Positions 1 through 8,190 of a stretch of DNA of 47,325 bases are shown here, piece by piece. The first letter of the stretch is position 1. The number at the start of each line of letters is the position of its first letter. This DNA is from Arcobacter vandammei (GTDB taxonomy: Bacteria > Campylobacterota > Campylobacteria > Campylobacterales > Arcobacteraceae). The notes under the pieces are model-generated. The model was not told the DNA's origin and made no database searches. It saw nothing but the letters and a program-made list of their open reading frames with translations. The stretch covers positions 1-47,325 of the forward strand of contig NZ_JADKPZ010000016.1 of NCBI RefSeq assembly GCF_016106035.1, written 5' to 3'. Made by a program: the position numbers and the translations under genes.

Positions 1-69
1 TTTAATAACTATCTTTCGTTTCTCTGATAATTCTCTTGGTGTTAATTTTCTAGCATCTATTTTTTCCAT
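1..69 (-). CDS. IS630-type transposase, N-terminal fragment (runs off the left edge)
   Basis: An ATG at 69 on the minus strand opens a frame that stays open to the window edge, giving 23 residues. It begins MEKIDARKLTPRELSEKRK, which resembles the N-terminus of IS630/Tc1-type transposases, where a 'D.RKL.P.EL.E.R' start precedes the helix-turn-helix. A TATAAT-like hexamer lies just upstream on the same strand. The gene starts about 30 bp past the point where the neighbouring IS256-type gene loses similarity, so this element probably inserted into the older one. The family call rests on a short stretch and could be wrong; that it is a real partial gene is likely but unproven. Confidence 0.5.
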   Translation of the reverse strand, partial: MEKIDARKLTPRELSEKRKIVIK

Positions 70-107
70 AAAACATTATACTATAATTAAGATTATTTAT
101 CGGTGAA
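1..107 (-). mobile_element. End of an IS630-like element interrupting the IS256-like element
   Basis: Similarity to the IS256-type transposase ends after its GVQDIL residues, at about position 108. From there to the left edge the sequence contains the promoter-like region and start of a different transposase. IS630 elements usually duplicate a TA dinucleotide; the junction is too AT-rich to fix the exact boundary or terminal repeat by eye. Confidence 0.4.
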
Positions 108-835
108 GTAACAATATATCTTGTACTCCACGATTGTTTAAATCTGTAAGTACACTAAGCCAGAAGTTTGCACCTTCACTTTCACTAAGGTACAAACCTA
201 ATATCTCTTTTTTACCTTCCATGTTAACTCCAAGAACAGTGTAAACTGCTTTACTTACATATTTTCCACCATCTTTGATTTTATAATGAATAGCATCAAG
301 CCAAACAAATGGATATAAGGTTTCAAGAGGACGATTCTGCCAAGCTTTTACTTTTTCAATAATCTTATCTGTAATAGCACTTATTGTTGCAGTTGAGATA
401 GATACTTGATATATCTCTTCAATATGAGAAGAAATATCTATATAACTCATTCCAAGTCCATACATAGAAAGTATTTTTTCTTCTATTTCATCAGAGATTG
501 TAGTTTGATGTTTTTTTACTATTACTGGTTCCTTAGCTTGCTGTAGCGACCAAAGGGAGATAAAATGTTCCATTTCTATCTCTTGGAGTATCTAGTTCAA
601 AACTACCATCTGAAGTACCTTTTATAGTTTTAGAATTAAAACCATTTCTTCTATTTGTTTTACCAGCTAAAACATCATTTGCAATATGTGATTCAACTTC
701 TGCTTCAAGTGCAGCTTCTGTTAGTTGTTTTATAAGTGGAGCTAAAAGTACATCTTTACCTGTAAGTCTTTTTCCATTTCTAAATTGATTTAATATTTCA
801 TTAAAATCAAAATTTATCTCTTTTTCTTGTTCCAT
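97..835 (-). pseudogene. IS256-family transposase, frameshifted and 3'-truncated
   Basis: Two overlapping reading frames make up the first half of an IS256-type (mutator) DDE transposase. The upstream frame starts at ATG 835 with an AAGGA Shine-Dalgarno 6 nt before it and reads through 'ALEAEVESHI' and 'DTPRDRNGTF'. In intact relatives the next residues are EP.IVKKHQT; here they resume in another frame after about 31 extra bases at 532-562. The second frame continues through 'SISTATISAITDKI' and 'FVWLDAIHYKIKDGG', which contains the first catalytic Asp region, and stops at 'GVQDIL' followed by foreign residues. A normal member has about 400 residues, so the C-terminal half with the last catalytic residues is missing. 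The gene should be inactive. Confidence 0.88.
532..562. other. 31-nt insertion breaking the IS256 transposase frame
   Basis: Between codons for '...DRNGTF' and 'EPVIVKKHQ' there are 31 extra nucleotides that IS256 relatives lack, judging from the family's usual 'NG.FEP..VKKHQ' motif. The block is richer in G and C than its surroundings. Because 31 is not a multiple of three, it alone accounts for the frame break. Its origin is not recognised. Confidence 0.55.
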
Positions 836-864
836 AATCAATCCTTAAAAATTGTATTTTATCA

Positions 865-891
865 GATTGACACGAAATTTCTAACACTCCC
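865..891 (-). repeat. IS256-type terminal repeat, element 1
   Basis: The segment lies 30 nt upstream of the transposase start, where the terminal inverted repeat is expected. Read outer to inner on the minus strand it starts GGGAGTGTTAGAAATTTCGT. It matches the segment at 911-937 at 17 of 27 positions without gaps. Confidence 0.5.
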
Positions 892-910
892 ATACTTGTT
901 TAAATTTAAG

Positions 911-937
911 GATTTACACAGTTATTTTTATACTACC
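911..937 (-). repeat. Second IS256-type terminal repeat, orphan
   Basis: Read outer to inner on the minus strand this begins GGTAGTATAAAAATAACTGT and aligns without gaps to the repeat at 865-891 in the same orientation (17 of 27). It lies 15 bp past the stop codon of the pyruvate kinase gene. No transposase body belongs to it, so it is probably the scar of another IS256-type insertion. Confidence 0.4.
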
Positions 938-952
938 GAAATTCCGTTTATT

Positions 953-2458
953 TTATAGTCCCAAATCTTCTACTGTAGTTGTAATTTTTTGTTTCTTCTC
1001 TTGTTTTGTTTTTTCTCTATTCTCTTTAAAGTTTAGATAGAACTCTATTTCACTAGGAGTTAAAATTTTGATAGTATTTGTACTTCCAGGAATTCCAACA
1101 GGATAACCAACTGTACAAATATACAATCCATTTTTATTTAATAACTCCCTTTTTTCCAAACTTCTCAACATCTTTTGAATCATTTTAGAAGCTTGAGCCT
1201 CTTTTACAGTAGTTACTGGTTCAACTCCCCAAAGAGCAGTTAAGCTTGTAAGTGTCTCTTTATTGTGTGCAAAAGTGTATAAAGGTGTTTTTGGTCTATA
1301 TCTTGACATTTTTCTAGCAGAATTTCCACTACTCGTAAGTGATAAAATACCATCTGCATTTAAATCATCTGCTAGTTTTGTAACTGTTGCTTGAATTACA
1401 TCAAACTCATCTAAGTATGTGAAGTTATATCTTTTATCGTGATTATATATTTTTTCTGTTTGGCTTATGATATTGTGCATTGTTTCAACAACATTTGTAG
1501 GATTTTCACCAACTGCACTCTCTTCACTTAACATTACAATATCAGTTCCATCTAAAACAGCATTTGCAACATCTGAAATTTCAGCTCTTGTTGCTCTTTC
1601 ATTTTGTGTCATTGATAAAAGCATTTGAGTTGCTGTAATTACTGGAATTCCTTTTGCATTTGATTTTTTTATTAGCATTTTTTGAATAGTTGGAACATCA
1701 TAATATGGAACTTCAATTCCCAAATCTCCCCTTGCAACCATTATTCCATCACTTGTTTCAATTATCTCATCAATATTTGAAACAGCATCAAATTTCTCAA
1801 TTTTTGCTATTAATTTACCTTTATAATCTCCTAAAAGGCTTCTTGCTCTTCTCATATCTTTTGCACTTTGAACAAATGATATAGCAAAATAATCTACTCT
1901 ATTTTTAACTCCCCAAGCAATATCAGCCTCATCTTTTTTTGTAATAACTTCAATATCAATAACTGTATTTGGGAAGTTCACCCCTTTTCTACTTGATAGT
2001 GTTCCATTATTCTCAATTTGGGCTTTTACATTTGGTTTTGTCTCTATTACTCTTGCTCTTATTATTCCATCATATAAATAGATATATTCATCAACTTTGA
2101 TTTTTTCCAAAATATCTGGATAATTTATTGATACTACATACTCTTTAGGAGCTTTTTTGTACCCAATAATCTCCTCTTTTTCAAAAGTTACAATATCTCC
2201 ACTTTCAAGAACAAAAGGTTCTTTTAACTCTCCAACTCTTATTTTTGGTCCTGAAATATCTTGTAGAATTCCTACAAGTTTTTTCTTATTTTCCATAGCT
2301 TGTCTTATATTGTCCAAAGTCTCTTGATGATACTCGTGGCTTCCGTGAGAGAAGTTAAGCCTAAACATATTTGCACCTGCATCAATTAACTTTTCAATCA
2401 TCTCTAAACTATTACTAGCAGGTCCTAGTGTTGCTAAAATTTTTGTTTTTTTATCCAT
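953..2458 (-). CDS. pyk: Pyruvate kinase
   Basis: Converts phosphoenolpyruvate and ADP to pyruvate and ATP, the last step of glycolysis, in the cytoplasm. The 501-residue product begins with the typical 'TKILATLGPAS' and 'FRLNFSHG' segments, has the active-site stretch 'LIAKIEKFDA' with the catalytic lysine, then 'GIMVARGDLGIEVP' and 'ITATQML'. The usual 'MLSGETA' motif is MLSEESA here. About 20 extra charged residues rich in K and E extend the C-terminus beyond the common 470-480. A Shine-Dalgarno (AGGAGA) precedes the ATG. It is monocistronic as far as visible, with insertion-sequence debris directly downstream. Confidence 0.95.
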   Translation of the reverse strand: MDKKTKILATLGPASNSLEMIEKLIDAGANMFRLNFSHGSHEYHQETLDNIRQAMENKKKLVGILQDISGPKIRVGELKEPFVLESGDIVTFEKEEIIGYKKAPKEYVVSINYPDILEKIKVDEYIYLYDGIIRARVIETKPNVKAQIENNGTLSSRKGVNFPNTVIDIEVITKKDEADIAWGVKNRVDYFAISFVQSAKDMRRARSLLGDYKGKLIAKIEKFDAVSNIDEIIETSDGIMVARGDLGIEVPYYDVPTIQKMLIKKSNAKGIPVITATQMLLSMTQNERATRAEISDVANAVLDGTDIVMLSEESAVGENPTNVVETMHNIISQTEKIYNHDKRYNFTYLDEFDVIQATVTKLADDLNADGILSLTSSGNSARKMSRYRPKTPLYTFAHNKETLTSLTALWGVEPVTTVKEAQASKMIQKMLRSLEKRELLNKNGLYICTVGYPVGIPGSTNTIKILTPSEIEFYLNFKENREKTKQEKKQKITTTVEDLGL

Positions 2459-2487
2459 AAAATATCTCCTATTTTTTTCAATGGCAA

Positions 2488-2493
2488 ATTATA
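2488..2493 (-). promoter_or_regulatory. Promoter -10 element for pyk
   Basis: A perfect TATAAT on the minus strand lies 29 nt upstream of the pyk ATG, leaving a short leader with the Shine-Dalgarno. No good -35 hexamer at standard spacing was found, which is common for sigma-70 promoters in Campylobacterota. Confidence 0.5.
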
Positions 2494-2648
2494 GCCTATA
2501 ATAGTTTCTATTTGGTTACAAGGTTTAATTTAAAAAATATAATATAAATTTTCTTTTATTTACAAATTATTTTGTAGTATAGAATTGAGAACTTATTTTT
2601 AGATATATTTTTGAACTGAGATTTTAATATCTGTAAGAAATGAATGTA

Positions 2649-2670
2649 AACTAAGGCAAAATCCTTAGTT
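2649..2670 (-). terminator. Hairpin at the end of the O-acylation operon
   Basis: An 8-bp perfect stem (AACTAAGG / CCTTAGTT) with a 6-nt loop overlaps the stop codon of the SGNH-like gene. On the minus strand it is followed by TTTACATT, a weak U-tract, so termination is plausible but may be partial. Confidence 0.5.
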
Positions 2671-3774
2671 CCGAAGTTTTTCTAAATCATACTTTTTTAT
2701 CTGTTTTCTTAAATTCTCTAAGTGTTCATCAATATTTTCTTTTGTAACTAAAACTCCAAAATCTTCTGGAACTTCAATTGATTTATCATTAAATATTTTT
2801 GCCATTACAATTTCTGTTGTTTCAACCCTTAGATGTGAACTATCCCAATAGTTATTTTTATTTGTACTTATTGAATTGTGTCCAGTAAAATCAATATAAT
2901 TTGTAATCTTCACTAGTTCCTTTTTAAATAATTCAAATTCATCAAAATATCCACCAGCATTTATAGCATCAAAATGTTCACTATACATTGGTGGAATGTA
3001 TACAAAGAGTTTTATATTATTATGTTTACAAAACTCAATTATTTCCTTGAAATAATTTAAATATTCATATGAAAATTCATAATTCTTATATTGTCCTTCT
3101 AGGCTAAAATATGATTTTATTGAATTGTCTTTTTCTTTTTCAAAATTAAATATTCCTTTATTCTCTTCTTCAATATAATTTTGATAATCTCTCATTCCAT
3201 TATTTAAATAACGAACTTCTTCTTTTTGAAGATTTAATAGATTTTTAATTACTATTTTTATACTTTTGAAAAATGTATCGAAACTAAAATATAAATCTAA
3301 ATTTGAAATTTTCTCATTATTTATTATTTTATTGTTGAATTCATTAAATTCATTAAAGTGTCTATATATATTTCTATTTTTATTAAATGACATAAAATCT
3401 ATACCATAAATAAGATATTTTAAATCATTAAAGCTATTTGCATACATAAATAGCTTATTTTGAATTTCTGTAAGAGAAGAAGGATATTCAAGACTAAAAG
3501 TTTTTGTGTTTAAATATTTATCTACTACTATTGGGTTCATTACTCCAATTCTTGATGTTCCAAGCATTATTGCTTCAATATTACCCTTGCTTAATATATC
3601 AAGTTTGTATCTTGCAGTAATTGATGTATTAGTATATTTTTTTGAATTAAAATTATTTATATTAATAAGGTTATTTAATCCATAAGGATCAACAACATAA
3701 TTAACTCCACCAACAAATAAAGCACCTAAAATAGATAAACCAAAAACAATTTTTAAAAATCTTTTATTACTCAT
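2665..3774 (-). CDS. SGNH-like (DHHW/AlgX-type) membrane-anchored protein, partner of MBOAT
   Basis: A 369-residue protein with one N-terminal membrane anchor (about residues 8-28) and an extracytoplasmic domain. It shows 'LGTSRIG' at residues 71-77, where Ser74 would be the nucleophile of a GDS-like block I, and 'WDSSHL' near 310-315, matching the DxxH catalytic pair of SGNH hydrolase/acyltransferase folds. It follows the MBOAT gene with a 9-nt gap, and such pairs transfer acyl groups to exported polysaccharides (AlgI with AlgJ/AlgX, PatA with PatB). The likely role is the periplasmic half of an O-acetyltransferase. The substrate is unknown, and no polysaccharide cluster is visible here. Fold assignment is inferred from motifs only. 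Confidence 0.65.
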   Translation of the reverse strand: MSNKRFLKIVFGLSILGALFVGGVNYVVDPYGLNNLININNFNSKKYTNTSITARYKLDILSKGNIEAIMLGTSRIGVMNPIVVDKYLNTKTFSLEYPSSLTEIQNKLFMYANSFNDLKYLIYGIDFMSFNKNRNIYRHFNEFNEFNNKIINNEKISNLDLYFSFDTFFKSIKIVIKNLLNLQKEEVRYLNNGMRDYQNYIEEENKGIFNFEKEKDNSIKSYFSLEGQYKNYEFSYEYLNYFKEIIEFCKHNNIKLFVYIPPMYSEHFDAINAGGYFDEFELFKKELVKITNYIDFTGHNSISTNKNNYWDSSHLRVETTEIVMAKIFNDKSIEVPEDFGVLVTKENIDEHLENLRKQIKKYDLEKLRN

Positions 3775-3783
3775 AATACACCC

Positions 3784-5241
3784 TTAAAAATTGAAATAAA
3801 GAAATTCAGATACTTTATTCATAGATAAAATTCCAAAAATTAAACAAAAAGTTGTGATAAATGCTATTTTATAATCTGCTTTAAAACTATTCATTTTTTC
3901 CATTGAGTTTTTAAAAGCTAAAACTAAAATAAATGCTAAAATGAATAATGGTGTTTCACTTAGCGGTAATTGTATTGTGTCAAATGGAGCAAACACAACA
4001 CCATATTTTTCTAAAAATGCTAATTTACTTGCAAATATTGGGTGAAGTTGAAATCCACTCATCCCAAACATCCCCTTTAAAACCTTAATAGCACTCTCAA
4101 AATCTTTAGCTCTAAAAAATACCCATGCTATATTTACAAAGTTAAATGTTATAAACCAAGCAAGGATTTTATTCATTCTAAATCCTAAAGATAGCCAAGC
4201 TCTATGAATTGCTAAGGCAATACCGTGTAATGCTCCCCAAATTACAAATGTCCATCCAGCTCCATGCCAAAGTCCACCTAAAAGAAATGTAGTTATTAGA
4301 TTTATATATGTTCTAGTGTTTCCTTTTCGGTTACCTCCAAGAGGAATATACAAATAATCTCTTAAAAACCTTGAAAGTGTAATATGCCATCTTCTCCAAA
4401 AGTCTTGAATAGATAAAGCTTTATATGGAGAGTTAAAGTTAATAGGTAGTTTTATATTAAACAATAGAGATATACCTATTGCCATATCTGTATAACCTGA
4501 GAAATCAAAGTATAGTTGAAATGTATAGCTTAAACTTGTTGCCCATGCTTCTATTAGGTTTAAAGTTGTTGCACTATCAAATCCAGCATTTGCCCACACT
4601 GCAAAGGTATCTGCAATAACTACTTTTTTAAATAGTCCAATAGAGAAGATAAACAATCCTAGTGCTATATTTCTATAATTTTTTACATAGTTAAACTTAC
4701 TAGCAAACTGTGGCATCATCTCTTTATGATGTAAAATTGGACCAGCAAGTAAATGTGGGAAGTATGTAACAAATAGCATATAGTTAAATATATTATACTC
4801 TTTAGCTTCTTTTCTATAAGCATCTACTAAAAATGCTATTTGAGTAAATGTAAAGAAGCTAATACCAATAGGAAGAATAATATGAGGTAATGGAATATTT
4901 GTTCCAAATATTCCATTAAAGTTCTCTAAGAAAAAATCTGTATATTTAAAATATCCCAAAAGTCCTAGATTAAAAACTACTCCAAAAGCAAGGATTGATT
5001 TACTTGATAGCTTTTTGATTTTATCACTATTTACTAAAGAGATACCAACACCATAATTTACAAAAATTGATAGCAAAATCAAAGGTACATAAATATAGTT
5101 CCAGTATCCATAGAAAAACAAACTAGCAATTACAAGAAATATCTTTGCAGGTAAAACTAATCTTTGATTCATCAAATAAAAATAGATTATAAAGGTAATT
5201 GGTAAAAATATGAAGATAAATTCATAAGAATTGAAAAGCAT
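3784..5241 (-). CDS. MBOAT-family O-acyltransferase (AlgI/DltB type)
   Basis: A polytopic membrane protein of 485 residues, the usual size for AlgI-like acyltransferases. It has the family hallmarks: 'DFWRRWHITLSRFLRDYLYI' near residues 283-302, followed by 'PLGGNRKG', then 'GGLWHGAGWTFVIWGALHG' near 322-340, containing the invariant catalytic histidine. It would pass acetyl groups from the cytoplasm across the membrane to an SGNH-like partner encoded just downstream. The start is an ATG with an AGGGGA ribosome site. Upstream lies a 200-bp divergent region with repeated ATTGTTyAAT motifs that may control it. Confidence 0.9.
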   Translation of the reverse strand: MLFNSYEFIFIFLPITFIIYFYLMNQRLVLPAKIFLVIASLFFYGYWNYIYVPLILLSIFVNYGVGISLVNSDKIKKLSSKSILAFGVVFNLGLLGYFKYTDFFLENFNGIFGTNIPLPHIILPIGISFFTFTQIAFLVDAYRKEAKEYNIFNYMLFVTYFPHLLAGPILHHKEMMPQFASKFNYVKNYRNIALGLFIFSIGLFKKVVIADTFAVWANAGFDSATTLNLIEAWATSLSYTFQLYFDFSGYTDMAIGISLLFNIKLPINFNSPYKALSIQDFWRRWHITLSRFLRDYLYIPLGGNRKGNTRTYINLITTFLLGGLWHGAGWTFVIWGALHGIALAIHRAWLSLGFRMNKILAWFITFNFVNIAWVFFRAKDFESAIKVLKGMFGMSGFQLHPIFASKLAFLEKYGVVFAPFDTIQLPLSETPLFILAFILVLAFKNSMEKMNSFKADYKIAFITTFCLIFGILSMNKVSEFLYFNF

Positions 5242-5260
5242 TTGTTCCCCTAAAATGTTT

Positions 5261-5363
5261 AATAATTAAACAATCTAAAAATAAAGTACTTTATATATTG
5301 TTCAATAATTGGATTAATTTCTAAAATTTGGATTGTAGTATATTATTGTTTAATAAATGGATT
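5261..5363. repeat. Three copies of an ATTGTTyAAT motif in the divergent MBOAT/HTH region
   Basis: Two plus-strand copies, at 5297-5315 and 5345-5363, agree at 17 of 19 positions (ATTGTTCAATAATTGGATT and ATTGTTTAATAAATGGATT) and start 48 bp apart. A third copy of the first ten bases lies on the minus strand at 5265-5274. The positions between two divergent start codons suggest operator sites. Confidence 0.5.
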
Positions 5364-5441
5364 TTATTCTTAACAAATTAAATTTTTTGTCTAATAATGA
5401 AACATTTAAAATACATTCAAACTTATTTAGGAAATAATTGA

Positions 5442-5897
5442 ATGTTAAGAATAAAAGATATTTTGGAAAGATATGAGATAACAAGAACAACTCTGTATAA
5501 TTGGAAAACAACAAAACCTAATTTATATAATTTACTTCTAAATTCTGATAGCAAAAATGACGAACTTAGAGAACTCACAATAATTTTAGAAAAATATTCA
5601 AAAGGGATAAATAGCAATTTTTTTGAAGAAGAGATAAAGTTTATTTTAAAATTAAATTTAGAAGATTTTATTGAAGATATTGAAAAACTTCATACAATTT
5701 ATATAGAAAAAACATCAAAAGAGTTAAAAGAAAATAGTGAATTTATTTTAGGAATTTATCAAAAAATACAAAATCTAAATTTAGTAGAAAGATATATTTT
5801 CATATCAAGAATAAAGCAGGTCAAAAAAAGTAAAATAAAAGAGTTAGAGTTAAAAAGTGCGATAAATCACTATTTCAAAGAGTTTTTAATATCCTAA
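5442..5897 (+). CDS. Small putative HTH protein of unknown function
   Basis: Not a family I can name. The product has 151 residues, no signal peptide and no membrane segment. Its first 30 residues (MLRIKDILERYEITRTTLYN then W) look like a helix-turn-helix of the kind that reads 'I.DIL..Y.ITRTTLYNW', so DNA binding is plausible. The rest is helical and rich in K, E, I and L. It is transcribed away from the MBOAT gene and is the natural candidate to bind the repeated motif between them. Its end overlaps the convergent ompK gene by 4 nt. An AGGA ribosome site precedes the ATG. Confidence 0.7.
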   Translation: MLRIKDILERYEITRTTLYNWKTTKPNLYNLLLNSDSKNDELRELTIILEKYSKGINSNFFEEEIKFILKLNLEDFIEDIEKLHTIYIEKTSKELKENSEFILGIYQKIQNLNLVERYIFISRIKQVKKSKIKELELKSAINHYFKEFLIS

Positions 5898-6748
5898 AAT
5901 TTATAAGCTATACTAAAATAGTGACCAAATCCGCTAGTATCAGTTTTTCTACCAAATAAATCTTTATTATCTTTCCATTGAGTCATATTTTTATAAGCTT
6001 TTAATCCATAACCTAAAAGCCAATCCTTCTCATGATAATAAAGTCCAAAATATCCTTGCAAAGAGTCAGATGTTCTAAACTCTTTTTCAAAGTTATCAGC
6101 TTTTAACTTACTTCCAAACTCATAATCAATATAACCTTGAAAAGATACAAATCTATTTTCTCCAAAAAAATGCAGTGGCTTAAACCAGTTTATATGAGCA
6201 ACATATCCATCAAAACTATTTTCATTACTAGCTCCATAATTTTCATCAATATATCTAGTATAAAAATTCACTCCACTTTTTCCTAAAAAAGGAAGTTCTA
6301 TATCACTTCCAAGTCCTAGCCAAAGAACATTTAGTCCTTTTCCTGTTGGCTCATCTGCATAATAGTAATCAAAAGCTAAATATAGCTCTTTTAAAGCTTT
6401 GTATGAGAAATCTTTATCAAATAAATAATCAAGAGAGATTCGTGGTTCAATATCAACAAAGAAATTATTTCCACCATGTTTATCACTACTTTTACTATTT
6501 AGAACATCTATGAAATCTACATAACCATATAAATCCAACCACTCATATCTTCCACCAAATTCAAACTCAACATAAGTATCATCAAACTTAAAAGGTCCGC
6601 CTCTTTGATTGATACCTTTCATTAAAATAATATTTGCCCATTTACTGTTTTGAACTTCATCTCTTTTTTGTGCAAATAGAGAAATATTAAAAAAAATTAG
6701 TAGAAATAAGATGTTTAAAAAGATTGATTTAGATATATATTTTTTCAT
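5894..6748 (-). CDS. ompK: Tsx/OmpK-family outer-membrane channel
   Basis: An outer-membrane beta-barrel resembling the nucleoside-specific channel family (Tsx/OmpK). After a signal peptide ending near 'NISLFA' come the family-like segments 'WANIILMKGINQRGG', 'YVEFEFGGRYEWLDLYGYVD' and 'FFVDIEPRISLDYL', and the protein ends in the aromatic residue F typical of barrel proteins. I take the ATG at 6748 (MKKYISKS) rather than the in-frame TTG at 6757, because it gives a standard signal peptide. It lies after the terminator of the DAHP synthase gene and so probably has its own promoter. Substrate specificity cannot be read from the sequence. Confidence 0.8.
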   Translation of the reverse strand: MKKYISKSIFLNILFLLIFFNISLFAQKRDEVQNSKWANIILMKGINQRGGPFKFDDTYVEFEFGGRYEWLDLYGYVDFIDVLNSKSSDKHGGNNFFVDIEPRISLDYLFDKDFSYKALKELYLAFDYYYADEPTGKGLNVLWLGLGSDIELPFLGKSGVNFYTRYIDENYGASNENSFDGYVAHINWFKPLHFFGENRFVSFQGYIDYEFGSKLKADNFEKEFRTSDSLQGYFGLYYHEKDWLLGYGLKAYKNMTQWKDNKDLFGRKTDTSGFGHYFSIAYKF

Positions 6749-6760
6749 TGTATTCAAATA

Positions 6761-6780
6761 AAAAAGGAGTTCTCCTTTTT
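6761..6780 (-). terminator. Rho-independent terminator of the DAHP synthase gene
   Basis: A stem of AAAAAGGAG and CTCCTTTTT with a tiny loop directly follows the stop codon. On the minus strand the GC part is followed by a T-run, the classic terminator form. Confidence 0.75.
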
Positions 6781-8132
6781 TATTTTCTAGCCTCTTTTAG
6801 AGTATTTGCTATCATAAATGATAACTCAAGAGCTTGGTCAGCATTTAATCTTGGATCACATTGTGTGTGGTAACGACTAGCCAAATCACTTTGAGTAATA
6901 GCAGCAGATTTACTTCCTGTACACTCTGTAACATTTTGTCCAGTCATCTCAAGATGTATTCCACCAGCATAAGAGCCTTGTGCTTTATGTATTTGGAAAA
7001 ACTGCTTAACCTCTCCTAAAATCGCTTCAAAATCTCTAGTTTTGTATCCATTTTCAGCTTTTATAGTATTTCCATGCATTGGATCACTTGACCATAATAC
7101 TTTTTTACCCTCTTTTTCAACTCGTGCTAAAAGTTTTGGAAAATATTCAGCTATTTTTTCATTTCCCATTCGCACAATTAAGTTTAATCTTCCAGCTTCA
7201 TTTTCTGGGTTTAAAGCATCTATTAATTTGATTAATTCATCTTCTTTCATAGATGGTCCAACTTTACAACCAATTGGGTTTTTAATTCCTCTAAAATACT
7301 CTAAGTGAGCTCCATCTAAATCTCTTGTTCTATCCCCAATCCAAAGCATATGAGCAGAACAGTTAAACCAATCTCCTGTAATTGAATCTCTTCTTGTAAG
7401 AGCTTGTTCATAGTTCAATAAAAGTGCTTCATGTGAAGTAAATAGTGTTGTTTGATTTAGTTGTGGAGTGTTTTCACTTGTAATTCCACAAGCTTTCATA
7501 AATGCTAAACTCTCACTAATTTTTGTAGCTATCTCTTCATATTTAGCCCCTAAAGTATTATCTTTTACAAAGTCTAAATTCCATAAATGAACTTGATTTA
7601 AATCAGCCATTCCACCTCTTGCAAATGCTCTTAAAAGGTTCATAGTTGCTGCACTTTGATTGTATGCTTTTAAAAGTTTTTTTGCATTTGGCTCTCTTGC
7701 ATCTTTTGTAAAATCCATATCATTTATAATATCTCCTCTATATGAAGGCAAAGATATTCCATTAACTTCTTCAAAATCAGCACTTCTTGGCTTTGCAAAT
7801 TGTCCAGCAACTCGTCCTACTTTTACAACAGGACAGCCACCAGAGAAAGTAAGAACAACAGCCATTTGCATCATAACTTTAAAAAGGTCTTTAATATTTT
7901 GAGCATTAAAAGAGTTGAAACTCTCAGCACAATCTCCACCTTGAAGTAAAAAAGACTCACCATTTACAACATTTGCAAGTTGTTTTTTAAGATTTAAAGC
8001 CTCTCCTGCAAAAATAAGTGGAGGATATGAAGCCAACTCATTTTCAACATTTTTTAATATATTTAAATCACTATAAGTTGGTTGTTGTTTGATTGGAAAA
8101 TCTCTCCAAGAGTTTGGTGACCAGTTTTTCAT
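6780..8132 (-). CDS. aroF: 3-deoxy-7-phosphoheptulonate synthase, class II
   Basis: Condenses phosphoenolpyruvate with erythrose 4-phosphate, the entry step of the shikimate pathway to aromatic amino acids. The 450-residue length and motifs such as '[12 protein letters not shown]', '[11 protein letters not shown]', 'PSYRGDIIN', '[19 protein letters not shown]' and '[17 protein letters not shown]' are those of class II (plant/AroG_II-like) enzymes; metal ligands include the Cys of GGDCAE and the His of GGIHLE. It starts at an ATG with an AAAGG ribosome site. A near-palindromic 20-bp box 21 nt upstream is shared with trpA, suggesting control by aromatic amino acids. Transaldolase, just upstream, handles its substrate erythrose 4-phosphate. 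The gene symbol used for class II enzymes varies. Confidence 0.95.
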   Translation of the reverse strand: MKNWSPNSWRDFPIKQQPTYSDLNILKNVENELASYPPLIFAGEALNLKKQLANVVNGESFLLQGGDCAESFNSFNAQNIKDLFKVMMQMAVVLTFSGGCPVVKVGRVAGQFAKPRSADFEEVNGISLPSYRGDIINDMDFTKDAREPNAKKLLKAYNQSAATMNLLRAFARGGMADLNQVHLWNLDFVKDNTLGAKYEEIATKISESLAFMKACGITSENTPQLNQTTLFTSHEALLLNYEQALTRRDSITGDWFNCSAHMLWIGDRTRDLDGAHLEYFRGIKNPIGCKVGPSMKEDELIKLIDALNPENEAGRLNLIVRMGNEKIAEYFPKLLARVEKEGKKVLWSSDPMHGNTIKAENGYKTRDFEAILGEVKQFFQIHKAQGSYAGGIHLEMTGQNVTECTGSKSAAITQSDLASRYHTQCDPRLNADQALELSFMIANTLKEARK

Positions 8133-8153
8133 ATTTTACCTTTCTATTTTATT

Positions 8154-8173
8154 ATTGGAAAAATTTTATCCAA
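8154..8173 (-). promoter_or_regulatory. Candidate aromatic-amino-acid operator upstream of aroF
   Basis: On the minus strand the box reads TTGGATAAAATTTTTCCAAT. It is 18 of 20 identical to the box upstream of trpA at 32793-32812 and stands the same 21 nt before the start codon. With flanking bases it forms an inverted repeat TTATTGGA-N9-TCCAATAA (8152-8176). The inner TAAAAT may serve as the -10 element, so a protein bound here would block the promoter. Confidence 0.5.
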
Positions 8174-8190
8174 TAAATCTTAAATTCAAA

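Larger units (their letters stand above)
108..891 (-). mobile_element. IS256-family element, truncated on its 3' side
   Basis: This is the remnant of an IS256-like insertion sequence. It contains the decayed transposase gene and, beyond its start codon, a terminal repeat at 865-891 (outer end reading GGGAGTGTTAGAAATTTCGT on the minus strand). The opposite end has been removed by the IS630-like insertion or lies outside the window. Confidence 0.7.

Noticed and set aside
5423-5617. 64-codon minus-strand frame near 5423-5617
   Set aside because: It is antisense to the HTH-like gene, which has a proper ribosome site and a plausible fold.
8152-8176. Rho-independent terminator for tal
   Set aside because: The hairpin has no T-run on the minus strand, and its core matches the trpA box, so an operator before aroF is the better reading.
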